From Gammaproteobacteria bacterium (GTDB taxonomy: Bacteria; Pseudomonadota; Gammaproteobacteria; Competibacterales; Competibacteraceae): 34,873 nt of DNA. The position numbers and the translations under genes were made by a program. This document shows positions 1-9,410 of this stretch, one piece after another; within the stretch, counting starts at the first letter, position 1, and every line of letters starts with the position of its first letter. The notes beneath the pieces were generated by a model, which was not told the DNA's origin, made no database searches, and saw nothing but the letters and a program-made list of their open reading frames with translations. The stretch lies in contig JACKNF010000036.1 of the NCBI GenBank assembly GCA_024234995.1, positions 1 through 34,873 of the forward strand. The letters run 5' to 3'.

Positions 1-728
1 CCTGGTAATGGTTCGATCCAACCATCCTTAAACCCGCCCCGAAGGGGGAGCCCACCATTCCCCCAGCAGCGGCGTCATGTGACGCTAATAAAACCATAAA
101 TCGTATTTTATTCCTGATTCTGTCTGTTATCAGGAATCGATTGCAGGCGGCTTATTTGTATGAAATGATATGATTACATGTTACGTTTTGTTTTATTAAT
201 CATAGAAATGATGGTATAAAAACTGTGGGTGTCTGTCAGCTACGACTTAACGGCTTCCGGGAGGGGAAAATACGGTTAAACGGCTGCCGTCCGCCCGCAT
301 GATTCCGGTTTAACGCTTTCCTTAATTCCGGTTTGACCACTTCTCCGATCTGAAGACATCAATAAGCATACGCTTCTAAAGATAAGCTCTTTTTCCGCCA
401 ATTGGACGCGTTTGGGCGGCGATGGCAACGCCTTCGCGGGTCGGGGCCTGATCTTGACGGTTTCACCTTGCCGGTGCGGAAGCCGTGAAACCGTAATTTT
501 TAATTTTTCGATAAGGACGGGGTTAAACCGGAATCGGAAGACACTGGACCGGAATATTACATCTTGTATTCATTGGAAATATAGCAAAATTCGGTGAAGA
601 AGTTAAGCCGAAGCTGACACCCGCTCGGGTGATCGGCAACGATCCCGGCGACCCGGCGACCCGGCGACCCATCGCCACCGCTCCCGGCCAAAACCGGGTA
701 GAATGGCGTGAAACAGGAGAAAGACCGC
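1..728. other. Leading region without a recognisable gene
   Basis: I see no convincing gene here. The stretch around 80-240 is AT-rich compared with the rest of the window. A perfect 14-bp inverted repeat (GATTCCGGTTTAAC) lies at 301-314 and, in opposite orientation, at 522-535, about 207 bp apart; a related partial copy is near 323-337. A small hairpin, ATGGTT/AACCAT, is at 8-25. This could be decayed mobile-element ends or a regulatory region, but nothing decides between them. Confidence 0.5.
644..667. repeat. Three tandem copies of an 8-bp unit
   Basis: The unit CCCGGCGA is repeated three times without change, followed by CCC. It lies about 60 bp upstream of the toxin-antitoxin pair, where copy-number change could alter promoter spacing. 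No function is shown. Confidence 0.7.
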
Positions 729-986
729 ATGACGAACCGGCAAATCACACTCGATATCCCCGAACGGGTGCTGCTCGCCGAAAAGGCGGACGAAGCTTCG
801 TTTGCCCGCGAATTGCGCCTCTTGGCGGCGGTAAAACTGTATGAACTGGGACGGCTCTCCTCCGGTCGGGCAGCGGAATTGGCGGGCCTGCCCCGGGTCG
901 AGTTTTTACTGGCCCTGGGGCGCTACCAGGTGTTTCCGTTGGCGGCGGAACTGAGCGACCTGGAACAGGAACAGCGCCGTGCCTGA
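729..986 (+). CDS. UPF0175-family protein, putative antitoxin
   Basis: This 85-residue protein resembles the UPF0175 family, small proteins usually encoded just before a PIN-like DUF3368 protein and presumed to be antitoxins. The pattern seen is a strand-like N-terminus (ITLDIPERVLLA), a helix, then a helix-turn-helix-like stretch with GRAAELAGLPRVEFLLALGRY. I chose ATG 729 because AGGAGA at 715-720 lies 8 bases upstream; an in-frame GTG at 708 would add seven residues but has no such site. Its last 8 bases overlap the next gene, which indicates co-translation. Family membership is by recognition of the motif pattern; antitoxin function is inferred from family and neighbour. Confidence 0.8.
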   Translation: MTNRQITLDIPERVLLAEKADEASFARELRLLAAVKLYELGRLSSGRAAELAGLPRVEFLLALGRYQVFPLAAELSDLEQEQRRA

Positions 987-1476
987 AGCCATCAGCAACA
1001 CCTCGCCTCTGGTCTATCTTTATCGCATCCAGGCGATCGATTGGCTTCCCAGGCTCTTCAGTTCGGTCTGGACGCCCACCGCCGTGGTGGAAGAACTGAA
1101 GGAAGGTCAACGACGCGGGTTCGATGTTCCCCATCCCCGCCGGTACCCTTGGCTTGAGGTCGTTGACCCGCGCGCCACGCCCTCCGAGTGGTTATCCCTG
1201 GATTTGGGACCGGGTGAATTAGCCGCGATGGCCTTAGCCTTGGAAAACCGCACCCGCGTCATTCTTCTCGACGACTTGCTGGCGCGTCGGACGACCCAAG
1301 CCGCCGGTCTCAGAGTATGGGGAACCCTGAAAGTGCTGTTGGAAGCCAAATCACAAGGCTTAACCGAGCGCATCGAGCCCCTCGTGGATCGGTTGAGTGA
1401 AACGGGCATGTGGCTATCAGCAGAAATCCGTGAACGCATTTTGGCGCTGGCGGGTGAGACCGCTTCAAAAGCATAG
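979..1476 (+). CDS. DUF3368 PIN-like domain protein, putative toxin
   Basis: This 165-residue protein starts at a GTG inside the end of the preceding antitoxin-like gene. It matches the DUF3368 layout: an N-terminal ISNTSPLVYL strand where classical PIN domains have an Asp, a central acidic GPGELAAMALALE helix, and LLDDLLARR further on. PIN relatives are metal-dependent RNases, and in this arrangement the protein would be the toxin of a type II pair. The Asn at residue 7 in place of the usual first Asp is common in this subfamily as I recall it. The gene is full length, and its reading frame shows no damage. RNA-cleaving activity is inferred, not visible. Confidence 0.8.
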   Translation: MPEAISNTSPLVYLYRIQAIDWLPRLFSSVWTPTAVVEELKEGQRRGFDVPHPRRYPWLEVVDPRATPSEWLSLDLGPGELAAMALALENRTRVILLDDLLARRTTQAAGLRVWGTLKVLLEAKSQGLTERIEPLVDRLSETGMWLSAEIRERILALAGETASKA

Positions 1477-1493
1477 GGGCATCGCCTACGGGC

Positions 1494-2367
1494 CTAATCA
1501 GGTAGCGGTATCCGTTCGGTTTCACCGGGGACTCGGGGAAATTCGTCCCGAGCCCAGGCACGCTTGGCGGCGTCGATCCGTTCGCGGCGGGTCGCCACGA
1601 AATTCCACCCAATAAACCGGTGGCCCTCCAGCCGCTGGCCGCCGATGAGCATCACGCGCGTGGGGCCGTGGTGTGCGCCGGTAAGCAGCGGGCTTCCTGC
1701 GGGTCGAGCACCGCCAGGTACCCGGCTGTTAGCGGTTGCCCGGCCAGATCGAGCGCGCCGGACGCCACGTAAACCGCCAATTCCTCAACGTCAGCGGTGA
1801 GCGGCAAGGCCGCGCCGGCCGCCAGGTCGCCCGCCACACACAATGTGGGCATCTCGGTTTGCACCGGAGAGACGCGCTCCAGGAAGGCGCTGGCCAGGAC
1901 GCGAAACCGCGCGCCCGGTGAGGCGACTACCGGCAAATCTGCCGCTGGGTAGTGGCGAAATCCGGGATCGCCCGCCTCGCGATCCGCCGGCGCCGCCAGC
2001 CACATCTGGATGCCCTCCACGACGTGGCCGGCAGCGCGGATATCCTCGGGGATGCGTTCGGAATGCACCACGCCGCGCCCAGCGGTCATCCAGTTCACCG
2101 CGCCCGGCTCAATGCGCTGTGTGCCACGCCCAGGCTGTCCCGATGCATCAGTGCGCCCGAGAAGAGGTCGGTGAAGGTCGACAACCCGATGTGGGGATGC
2201 GGGCGCACGTCCTCCTGGGTGGTTCCGCTCGCGAAGGTAGCTGGTCCCCTATGATCGAAGAAAATAAAAGGTCCCACGGTCTGGGCCACGCTGGCCGGCA
2301 GCAGGCGCTTGACGGGAAAGCCGATATCGCGTTCATGGGGAGAGAGCAGATGCAAAAGGGCGGACAT
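1494..2367 (-). pseudogene. Pirin-family protein, two frameshifts
   Basis: Three consecutive reading frames on the minus strand join into one pirin-like cupin of about 290 residues. The first (2367 down to about 2115) carries the metal-site region HPHIGLSTFT and MHRDSLG. The second (about 2110-1690) begins NWMTAGRGVVHSER, which holds the other metal ligands. The third (about 1685-1494) ends with GPTRVMLIGG and FIGWNFV. The first break is an extra CA dinucleotide in a CACA run near 2112; the second is a missing base near 1692. Pirins are non-haem iron cupins; some have quercetinase activity. With both metal-ligand regions and the C-terminus conserved, the breaks are either recent or sequencing errors. 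Confidence 0.85.
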
Positions 2368-2522
2368 GGGTTTTTCACCTTAGGGTGGCGATCAAGGGCG
2401 GCTTATGCCATTGAGTCGCAAAACGGCCGATCGTTCGATCCCCGCGCTTCGATGAACGCTTACACGACCTTGGGAAGAGCATCGTGCCCCGAACACCCGG
2501 GCCGCACCATGACCTGCAACCC
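2368..2522. other. Short gap between DUF123 and pirin genes
   Basis: No gene, repeat or clear terminator is visible in this stretch. It separates two minus-strand genes and may contain the pirin promoter. Confidence 0.4.
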
Positions 2523-3017
2523 TCATAAAGACACAGGCGGATGATCCGGATACCGCGCACGCAGCGCTTCAACAAACGCAGCGCCGTCCGGCCGGTGTGG
2601 GAAATGGAACAAATGCGCCGGACAGCGGCAATCGGATGATCCGAACCCCGGCACAGCGACGACGCCGCCCACCTCCTGAAACAGCCGCGCCCATTGATGC
2701 TCTCGGCGTCGCGAATCGACGCTATACCACACCGTGGTCCAAACGGCATGGCGGCGCAAATAGTCGATATGCCAGTGCGGACGCGCGGCGATCCGGGCAT
2801 GATGCGCCACCCGCGCCCGCAGTCCGCCCGGCCCCAAGGCGCTGCCGACATAAACCCAATCGCCCGGCGTCACCGTCATTTCGCCGAGCAACCCCACACG
2901 CAAGGTCAGCCGTTCAGTGACCTGCAACCACACGGCGTAAACACCCGGTTGGGACGGCAGTGCGGCCAGGAATGAGGCGGTCATGCACATCGGATGGTCA
3001 GCCGCAGCGGATGCCAC
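2523..3017 (-). CDS. DUF123 (GIY-YIG-like) family protein
   Basis: The 164-residue product matches the DUF123 family, a relative of GIY-YIG nucleases. The modified GIY segment is visible as GVYAVWLQ, followed by LRVGLLGE and the second strand WVYVGSALGPGGLRARV. Then come PHWHIDYLRRHA and the conserved C-terminal VPGFGSSDCRCPAHLFHF. In other genomes this domain is found alone or fused to endonuclease III; its activity is not well defined. The start at 3017 gives a slightly long N-terminus; internal Met codons at residues 10 and 12 are alternatives. It lies 10 bases after the 112-aa gene upstream, so the two may be co-transcribed. Confidence 0.85.
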   Translation of the reverse strand: MASAAADHPMCMTASFLAALPSQPGVYAVWLQVTERLTLRVGLLGEMTVTPGDWVYVGSALGPGGLRARVAHHARIAARPHWHIDYLRRHAVWTTVWYSVDSRRREHQWARLFQEVGGVVAVPGFGSSDCRCPAHLFHFPHRPDGAAFVEALRARYPDHPPVSL

Positions 3018-3027
3018 GAAAAGGCGT

Positions 3028-3366
3028 TCACTCTTTTTTCAAGAGGGATTCCAGTTCGGCGCGGCGCACTTCAAGGACATGCAGCCGGTTCTTCACGTCG
3101 ACAATGTCCTTCTTGATTTGCCGAAGCTCGGTCTGGTTTTTGTGGCGCAACAGATCCTCCGCACCTCGTTGCTCGGCAATGTACTGCTCCAACTGACGCC
3201 GCAAGAGCCGAAGGTAAGGATTGCCCCAGATGGCCCCTTGCCGGTACTCCAGTTGACCCGCACGAATGCCCTGAACAATAAAGTCGTGGTCAATCCCGTA
3301 TTCTTTCTTCGCTGTGGCGTCGCTCAGGGTCGCGCCTTTACGATTCCACTCACCGTACTCGGCCAT
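3028..3366 (-). CDS. Conserved hypothetical protein with C-terminal coiled coil
   Basis: This is a 112-residue protein without a named domain I can assign. The N-terminal half has the pattern KKEYGIDHDFIVQGIRAGQLEYR followed by WGNPYLRLLRRQLE, reminiscent of a small winged-helix or MerR-like DNA-recognition fold. The C-terminal third is highly charged and heptad-like (about residues 75-112) and probably forms a coiled coil. The start ATG 3366 follows a purine-rich GAGAGAAGAG. It sits between the SWIM/SNF2 pair and the DUF123 gene on the same strand. I recall near-identical small proteins in other proteobacteria, so I regard it as a real gene; function is unknown. Confidence 0.7.
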   Translation of the reverse strand: MAEYGEWNRKGATLSDATAKKEYGIDHDFIVQGIRAGQLEYRQGAIWGNPYLRLLRRQLEQYIAEQRGAEDLLRHKNQTELRQIKKDIVDVKNRLHVLEVRRAELESLLKKE

Positions 3367-3462
3367 CTCTTCTCTCGCTGATTGAATGACTTTGGAGACC
3401 CGTCAGGATCGCCGACCCGTCACCGACGAACCGTACCGGAACACCGTGTCCCGTGTGGGGTT

Positions 3463-4323
3463 CTACAACGCCGGATCGGAGGATTCTGGAACATCGCCCA
3501 GCACCTCCAGCGCGCGGGTGCCCATCGCGGCGTAGAGCGGGTCAAGTCCCTCCAGCGGCGAGACTTCACCGCGCCAGAACGGAAAAGGCCCCAAGCGCCG
3601 TAGCAGAGTGGCGGATTGAGCGGGCTTCACCCGCGAACCTGCCTCGGTCTCCCGCAGGGGCGGCATCGTCCAGAAAACCGCTGGATCGACAGGCAAGGGT
3701 TCCGGTTCCGCGGGCGGCTCACCTGCGTCATCGCTTACCGCCTCGCCCAGTTGCGCCAACAGCGCCTCCCGCTCCATGCCGCGCAGCCGAAACATCAGAA
3801 ACGGATCCTGATCGAACGCCTCACCGAGCAGGTAATAAACAGCGGCGATATGCTTGCAGGGATTCGACCAATCCGGGCAGGAGCATTCGGTTTTTAAGTC
3901 ATCATGGGCCTTGGGAAACAGGGCGAGTCCTTCCGCCTGAAAAACGGCTTCGATGTCGGTGGGCATTTCCCCGGCCAGTAGTTTGGCGCCGAAGCGCGCC
4001 TCTGCGGCCATCGCCGTGGTTAATTTTCGCCACTGTGCGGCGCTCAGCGGTTGGAGTTCAATGCGCACCCGGTAAGGCCGAGGCCGTGAGCCTTGCACCT
4101 GGGCTTTGACCGCGCCGGGCGTGATCTGAAGATCCAGCACCTGACCTTGGCGCGCATAACTTCGCCCGCGCCCCAGCCGGGCGCCGATGTTGAAGCCCTC
4201 CAGCACGGCGATCCAGCGTTGCGCCCACCAACGTTGGGCAAATGCCCCGCGCTGGTTTTGCGCCTTGATGCCGCCGCTGACTTTACGCGGCCGGCTGGGT
4301 GGGTAGTAGTCGTAATAACCCAT
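3463..4323 (-). CDS. SWIM zinc-finger protein
   Basis: The 286-residue product carries a SWIM zinc finger: ECSCPDWSNPCKHIAAVYYLL at about residues 145-166 gives the CxC...CxH ligand set. N-terminal features are an aromatic start (MGYYDYYPPSRPRKV) and a GRSYARQGQVLDLQI strand typical of SWIM proteins encoded beside SNF2 helicases. The gene starts 2 bases after the stop codon of the helicase, so the two are translationally coupled and probably form a complex. SWIM domains bind DNA or protein, and here would help load the helicase. The last 90 residues are proline- and acid-rich without a recognised domain. Confidence 0.9.
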   Translation of the reverse strand: MGYYDYYPPSRPRKVSGGIKAQNQRGAFAQRWWAQRWIAVLEGFNIGARLGRGRSYARQGQVLDLQITPGAVKAQVQGSRPRPYRVRIELQPLSAAQWRKLTTAMAAEARFGAKLLAGEMPTDIEAVFQAEGLALFPKAHDDLKTECSCPDWSNPCKHIAAVYYLLGEAFDQDPFLMFRLRGMEREALLAQLGEAVSDDAGEPPAEPEPLPVDPAVFWTMPPLRETEAGSRVKPAQSATLLRRLGPFPFWRGEVSPLEGLDPLYAAMGTRALEVLGDVPESSDPAL

Positions 4324-4325
4324 GC

Positions 4326-7300
4326 TTATTCCTCCACCGCTTCGGCGCGCAGCCGGAATAGGTCTTTTAACTGGTCCGTCGACAGTTCGGTGATCCAGCC
4401 TTCGCCACGGCCGACGATCTTTTCCGCCAAGGCTTGCTTGCGCTCGATCAATTCATCGATACGCTCTTCCACGGTGCCCAGGCAGACGAACTTATGCACT
4501 TCCACCTGCCGGTTCTGGCCGATGCGGAAGGCGCGGTCGGTGGCCTGATTCTCGACCGCCGGATTCCACCAGCGGTCAAAGTGAAAGACATGGTTAGCGC
4601 GGGTGAGGTTCAGGCCGGTCCCGCCAGCCTTGATCGATAGGATGAACACCGAAGGTCCCGCCACTTCGTTTTGGAACCGCTCGACCATGCGGTCCCGCTG
4701 GGTCTTGGACCGGCCGCCGTGCAGGAACAACACTTCCCGCGCCAACTGTTCTTGCAGGTATTTCTGCAAGAGATGCCCCATCTCGGCGAACTGGGTGAAG
4801 ATCAGGGTTCGTTCATCGGCCGCCTGGATTTCCTCCAGCATGCCGGTCAGGCGGGCGAGCTTGCCAGAGCGCCCTGAAATCGGCGAATGATCGGCCAGGA
4901 ACTGGGCGGGATGGTTGCACACTTGCTTGAGCCGCAACAACGTGCTGAGAATCAATCCCCGACGACCCATACTGTCCTCCATCCCTTCCAGCACGGCCTC
5001 GGCCTGCTGCACCACGGCGGCGTACAACGTGGCCTGCTCTTGGGTCAGGGTGCAGTACACCTTCATCTCCAGCTTGTCGGGCAAATCCTGGATGATGGCG
5101 CGGTCGGTCTTGAGCCGACGCAGGATGAAGGGACCGGTCAGGCGCTGCAATCGGTGCAGGGCGTCTTCGTCGCGCTGCACCTGGATGGGCATAAAGAATT
5201 CCCGTTTGAAGCGGGCGGCGTGGCCGAGGAAGCCGGGATTGAGGAACTCTTGAATCGACCACAGATCGCCGAGGTGGTTTTCCACCGGGGTGCCGGTGAG
5301 CGCGATGCGCCGTTCGGCGCGCAAAGCCCGCGCGGCCTTGGCCTGTTTGGTTTCCGCGTTCTTGATGTTCTGGGCTTCGTCGAGGATCACCGCCGCCCAT
5401 TCGACGGTTTGCAACGCGGGTAAATCCCGATGCAGCAGCCCGTAGCTGGACAGCACCAGCGCCTGTTGCTGCGCCTGCCGGACGAAAGTTTCACCTTGAT
5501 CGCGTCCCGCGCCATGGTGGACCATGACCGGCAGTTGCGGCGTGAAGCGCGCCGCTTCCTTACGCCAGTTTCCGACCACGGAGGTCGGACAGATCAGCAG
5601 CGCCGGTCGTGACTCGCCGGCCTCGCGCAGCCGTTGGAGCCACGCCAGGGTTTGCACGGTCTTGCCCAGCCCCATGTCATCGGCCAGACACGCGCCAAAA
5701 CCCCAACGGGTGAGAAAGTCCAGCCAGGCGTAGCCGCGAGTTTGATAAGGCCGGAGCGTCGCGGTCAACCCCGGCGGGGGCGGTAAGGGGGCGATCTGGT
5801 CGCCTTGCGCCAGGCCGGCCAGGAGTTCGCCGAGCGGACCGTCGGCATGAACGGTGCTGACCGCCAACCCGGCCACCGTCTCCGCGCCAAGGGCCAGACG
5901 CAATAGCGCGCGGCCAGTCAGGGCGACGCCGCTCTGCTGTTGCAGGGCCAGGGCTGCCTGGATGTCGGCGGCGGACAGTTGCACCCATTGGCCGCGCACC
6001 CGAATCAGCGGGGCCTTGAGTTGCGCCAGGGCCTGCAGTTCCTCGGGCGTCAGGCCGGTCTCGCCGAGGACGATGTCCCAGCGCACGTCCAGCACCCGAT
6101 CCAGGGTCATGCCGGCTTTGGCAGTGAAGCGGGTTTTGGCTTGCGCGTGCGCCGTCAGGCGGGCCTGGCGCCGACCGGCCCACCGGGCCGGTAGAAATAC
6201 GCCGAAGCCGTTCTGTTCCAGCACCGGCGCGTCCTCGCCGAGAAAACGAAAGGCCGCGGCGGTATCCAGCCGGCATCCGACCGGCGCGGGCTGGCGCAAA
6301 CTGGCTTCAATCGCCGGGCACAGGGTCGCGGCTTGTCCCAGGGACGCCAGCAGTCCTTCGCGCGCCTGCGGTCCCAGGGTCTTTAACCCGGCGGCGGTGT
6401 CTGGCGCAGGTTGCCACACGCCCGCGGCGGAAACCAGCAGGCTGGGATCATCGCGCGCTTGCAGCAGATAGTGCACCGGCCAGGTCACTCCGGCGTCGGG
6501 AATAAAGAGCGGGTTGGGGTCTTCCTCGTCAAAGGCCGGCTCTTCCAGCCGAAAGCACAGGCGATAGGGAGCGTTGACCAGCCGCAACAGGGGGCGCTGC
6601 CAATCGCGGATCTGCTTTATCAGTCGCCGCCACTCAGCGGGATCGCCTGTTAACCGGCCGTCCGGTTGTCGCAACGCCTGCAGCCATTGGCCGTGTGCGT
6701 GCGCTGGACGGGTTCGATCCGGCGGGACCGCCGCCTGCCGTACCAAATGATCGACCATCCCGCTCAGGAAAGCCCGCAACACGTCACGGGGCGCGGTCTC
6801 CGGAGGGGCGCGATGATCGGCATGAATGGCGCGGGCGACCGGCGGCATCGCGCGGGCCAGACGTTCCAGACGCGCGCGGTCTTCGCCGAGAAAGAGTGGC
6901 GTCCAACACGCCCGATAGACGTCCCGTTGCGGTTCCGCCAGATCCGGCAGCACCTGCTGGCGATCGATCAGGGCGCCGGCGAACGGCAAGGCTTCACTCC
7001 AGTAACGCAGCGCATCCCCGATGCCCACGCCGGGTGCGAGGGCCGGGCGTTCCCGAATAGTCGTCAGCAGTTGGACGGCAGCGGCGGACGTCAACGGTAG
7101 GGTCGGGATTTTCCAGGGCGCCAGGGTGGGCGATTTGCGGGATGGGGGCGGCTCCGCCACCAGGGGCGAGGACGGCAGCGGCGCATCGCCTTGCGTCGGC
7201 AGCCAGATCGTGGATTCGCTGGCGGTCGGTTCACTCGCCGGTAACGATAAACCCGCCGGCGCGAGACGGTCGCGCAGTACGGAAATCGCCGTGCGATAGG

Positions 7301-7409
7301 GATAGGCGTTCGGGCTTGCGGGTGGCGCGGTGCTCTGCGCCGCGTTAGGCGATGATTCGCCCCACAGATGCAGGCGATCCTGATGAAAGCTGGCATGTAA
7401 GACGAGCAT
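4326..7409 (-). CDS. SNF2-family helicase/ATPase paired with SWIM protein
   Basis: This 1027-residue protein has a long N-terminal region of the SNF2-helicase-associated kind and a C-terminal SNF2 motor. Seen motifs are Walker A DDMGLGKT (about residue 577), Walker B DEAQNIKN (about 675), LTGTPVEN, the second RecA lobe with FLHGGRSKTQRDRM (about 898), and the arginine-finger region ATDRAFRIGQ (about 957). Such motors translocate on double-stranded DNA and strip or remodel bound proteins. The pairing with the downstream SWIM gene, 2 bases away, is a recurrent bacterial arrangement. The frame is undamaged over 3 kb, unlike several genes here. The biological role of the pair is not established; it could be transcription-related, like RapA, or defence-related. 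Confidence 0.93.
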   Translation of the reverse strand: MLVLHASFHQDRLHLWGESSPNAAQSTAPPASPNAYPYRTAISVLRDRLAPAGLSLPASEPTASESTIWLPTQGDAPLPSSPLVAEPPPSRKSPTLAPWKIPTLPLTSAAAVQLLTTIRERPALAPGVGIGDALRYWSEALPFAGALIDRQQVLPDLAEPQRDVYRACWTPLFLGEDRARLERLARAMPPVARAIHADHRAPPETAPRDVLRAFLSGMVDHLVRQAAVPPDRTRPAHAHGQWLQALRQPDGRLTGDPAEWRRLIKQIRDWQRPLLRLVNAPYRLCFRLEEPAFDEEDPNPLFIPDAGVTWPVHYLLQARDDPSLLVSAAGVWQPAPDTAAGLKTLGPQAREGLLASLGQAATLCPAIEASLRQPAPVGCRLDTAAAFRFLGEDAPVLEQNGFGVFLPARWAGRRQARLTAHAQAKTRFTAKAGMTLDRVLDVRWDIVLGETGLTPEELQALAQLKAPLIRVRGQWVQLSAADIQAALALQQQSGVALTGRALLRLALGAETVAGLAVSTVHADGPLGELLAGLAQGDQIAPLPPPPGLTATLRPYQTRGYAWLDFLTRWGFGACLADDMGLGKTVQTLAWLQRLREAGESRPALLICPTSVVGNWRKEAARFTPQLPVMVHHGAGRDQGETFVRQAQQQALVLSSYGLLHRDLPALQTVEWAAVILDEAQNIKNAETKQAKAARALRAERRIALTGTPVENHLGDLWSIQEFLNPGFLGHAARFKREFFMPIQVQRDEDALHRLQRLTGPFILRRLKTDRAIIQDLPDKLEMKVYCTLTQEQATLYAAVVQQAEAVLEGMEDSMGRRGLILSTLLRLKQVCNHPAQFLADHSPISGRSGKLARLTGMLEEIQAADERTLIFTQFAEMGHLLQKYLQEQLAREVLFLHGGRSKTQRDRMVERFQNEVAGPSVFILSIKAGGTGLNLTRANHVFHFDRWWNPAVENQATDRAFRIGQNRQVEVHKFVCLGTVEERIDELIERKQALAEKIVGRGEGWITELSTDQLKDLFRLRAEAVEE

Positions 7410-7637
7410 GGCAGGAAACTCGGTTCGTTAGGTCCGGCGACGGGGTCAGTTTATCCGCTTTTGAACGCCTGGAACCTCTCCTGTCAGGTCGAGGCCCGCT
7501 CAATAGCCATCCTCCTGGCTGTTCCAGGATCTGGGTTTCTGATCGGACCGCTCATTGACACGGGTGGCGAATTCTTTCGGCCGGTTTCACGCTGCCGCTT
7601 GAAGGGCGGCAACCCATGCACAACGGGTTGGAGTTAT

Positions 7638-7728
7638 GGGGGTTCCTGCTCACCCGTCACTGACCCGGATCAGGTTCATCGCGGTGGCCGTGACAACGTG
7701 TGGTCAGTGAGCTATGCCCAACACCCCG
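7638..7728 (-). promoter_or_regulatory. TPP riboswitch-like sequence (THI-box), orphan
   Basis: Read on the minus strand, this stretch starts with CGGGGTG, has CTGA in the middle, then the highly conserved TGAACCTGATCC (7667-7678) followed by GG and AGCAGGAA. These occur in the order of the thiamine-pyrophosphate riboswitch. The CTGAGA box and the P5 loop differ from consensus, so it may be degenerate. Two small hairpins follow at 7611-7629 (AACCC/GGGTT) and 7594-7610 (GCCGC/GCGGC), where an expression platform would lie. The only gene downstream on this strand is the SNF2 helicase about 230 bases away; no thiamine gene is visible. Confidence 0.45.
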
Positions 7729-7868
7729 AAAAGGTAAAAATTAGCGTTCATTCCTGTGCGGAACACAGCCATTTCAGTCATGATCAGGGGCATCCAGGCA
7801 TCCGGTTAAATCCAGCATGAGATCATTGACGCGCCGACCGAATTGCGCCAACACGAAACAATTTGTAA
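7729..7868. other. Gap left of the IS1380 element
   Basis: No gene or structured element is apparent between the riboswitch-like sequence and the left IS end. I looked here for the 5' part of the primase gene whose 3' end lies on the other side of the IS and did not find it in any frame. Confidence 0.4.
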
Positions 7869-7886
7869 CCCGAATATTTCATAAAA
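7869..7886 (+). repeat. IS1380 left terminal inverted repeat
   Basis: The sequence CCCGAATATTTCATAAAA matches the reverse complement of 9490-9507 at 15 of 18 positions, which fixes this end of the IS about 200 bp beyond the transposase stop codon. Confidence 0.8.
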
Positions 7887-8067
7887 CCGCCAACGGCGCC
7901 AGAGGCCGCCCTACAGAATTGGATTCAAGGCATGACCGGCAGGATGGATGGGTTATCCATACCCAGATAGATTGTGGTTATACCTACGGGTGCGGTGGCG
8001 ACCCGACGGGCAACACCCTACCGGCCCGGATGAGCCTGGACGTTCGGGAGTGGGTTGATCGGCGAGG

Positions 8068-9410
8068 TCACGCGAGGAGCGGCGGTGGCGGTCGGGTCAA
8101 GAACAGGATTTCGGTGACCCGGCGCAGGAGGTCTTTCACGGGACAACTCGTGGGTAAGTGCAGTTTGATCCGATCCTGAAAGGCCACCACCCGCACCGCC
8201 AACTTGAACAGCTTGAGGATGACGGTCAGCGGTTGGGCCTTCGCCAGTTCAGTATGGATCAGCACCTCGGTGCGTAGCGCCTGATGCAAAACATAAGCGG
8301 CACCGGCGAAGAACAGGCGCAGGTGGTTGGCGAGGAAGCGGTGGTCGGAGGTCCGATCGCTGGCCAAGTGGTTCTTGAGCATTTTGATGAAATTTTCGTC
8401 CTGGCCGCGGGCACTGTAGAGATCGCGGTACAGGCACTCCGGGGTGGGCAGGTCCAGCGAGGTGACCACGAATCGCGGGTTGTCGCCCAAGGCCATCACC
8501 TCGGCCTTGAGGATCACCCGAAAGGCCTGCGGCCAGGGGTCGGCAGGGTACCCCCGGCCCGACAGGCATGCTCAAGGCAGCGGTGAGCGGCCAGGAACGG
8601 CTCGGCCAAGGGCGACAGGACGCGGTTACCGGCGAGCCCAAAGAGGAAATCGATGGCCGGGTTGTCCACGGCCAGTTGCATCAATTCGGGATTAGCGAAG
8701 TGGGCATCGCCACGCAGGATGATGCGGGTCTGGGGCCAGGCCGCGCGCAGCCGCTTGATCACCCGCTGGACGATCATGGCGTTCTCGGCGCCGGTCGGGC
8801 GTTTACCGGGGCGCAGCGCCGCCGTGATGAACTGGCCCGAGAGCCCTTCGAACAGGAACAGCGGCAGGTAGCAGTGATGACCATAATAGGGGTTGTAGAA
8901 GCTGAATTCCTGCTGGCCGTGCGTGGGGTCCTCGGAATGATCCAGGTCCAGCACGATCACCGTCGGCGGCTGGGGGTAGCTGGCGATGAACTGATCGACG
9001 AAGGCTCGCGCCAGGCGATAGAGATCCTTGGTCGACACGGCGTTTTCCAGACGGGAAAAGGTGGGACCGCTGGCCAGGTCCATGGCCTGCGCCAAGGGAT
9101 GGCGATTCACACCCAGCTTAAACAGCGGGTCGGTATGGAGCGCATTGGCGTCGTTGCCATCCGGATAGCCACAGGCGATCTGGAAGATCCGTTGGGCAAA
9201 CAGGTCGCGCAAGGGATGCGCGATATACGGCGGATGGCGCTGGTCGTCAACCGCCTGGACGAGACGGTCAATCAGCCCGATCTGCTGGTCGACGCCCCGC
9301 AGAATCAGGGGGCCAAAATCCGACGACAGCGCCCCGCCGTCGAACGCGGCGCGCACGGTCAGGCCAGCGACGGGAGGAAATCGCAACTGCTCTGGGGTAG
9401 ACTGAGACAT
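8068..9410 (-). pseudogene. IS1380-family transposase, one frameshift
   Basis: Two frames, 9410-8514 and 8517-8068, together give a 447-residue DDE transposase, the expected IS1380 length. The first part contains VLDLDHSEDPTHG and the second catalytic Asp in ILRGDAHFAN. The second part has GQDENFIKMLKNH with the catalytic Glu. The frame changes between about 8640 and 8520: the second frame can be read back to GYPADPWPQAFRVILKAEV, which fits the family better than the C-terminus of the first frame. As given it would not make an active enzyme unless ribosomal frameshifting or a sequencing error is involved. ATG 9410 is directly preceded by a stem sequence (see the leader hairpin). Confidence 0.88.

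Noticed and set aside
8..30. GGTTCGATCC as the T-arm of a tRNA at the window start
   Set aside because: The T-loop word is present, but the flanking bases do not form the T stem, and no acceptor end follows.
1843..2544. A 233-aa plus-strand reading frame
   Set aside because: It is antisense to the pirin gene, rich in Arg and Pro, and without recognisable motifs.
2375..2851. A 158-aa minus-strand frame overlapping the DUF123 gene
   Set aside because: The other frame matches DUF123 along its whole length, so this one is a shadow.
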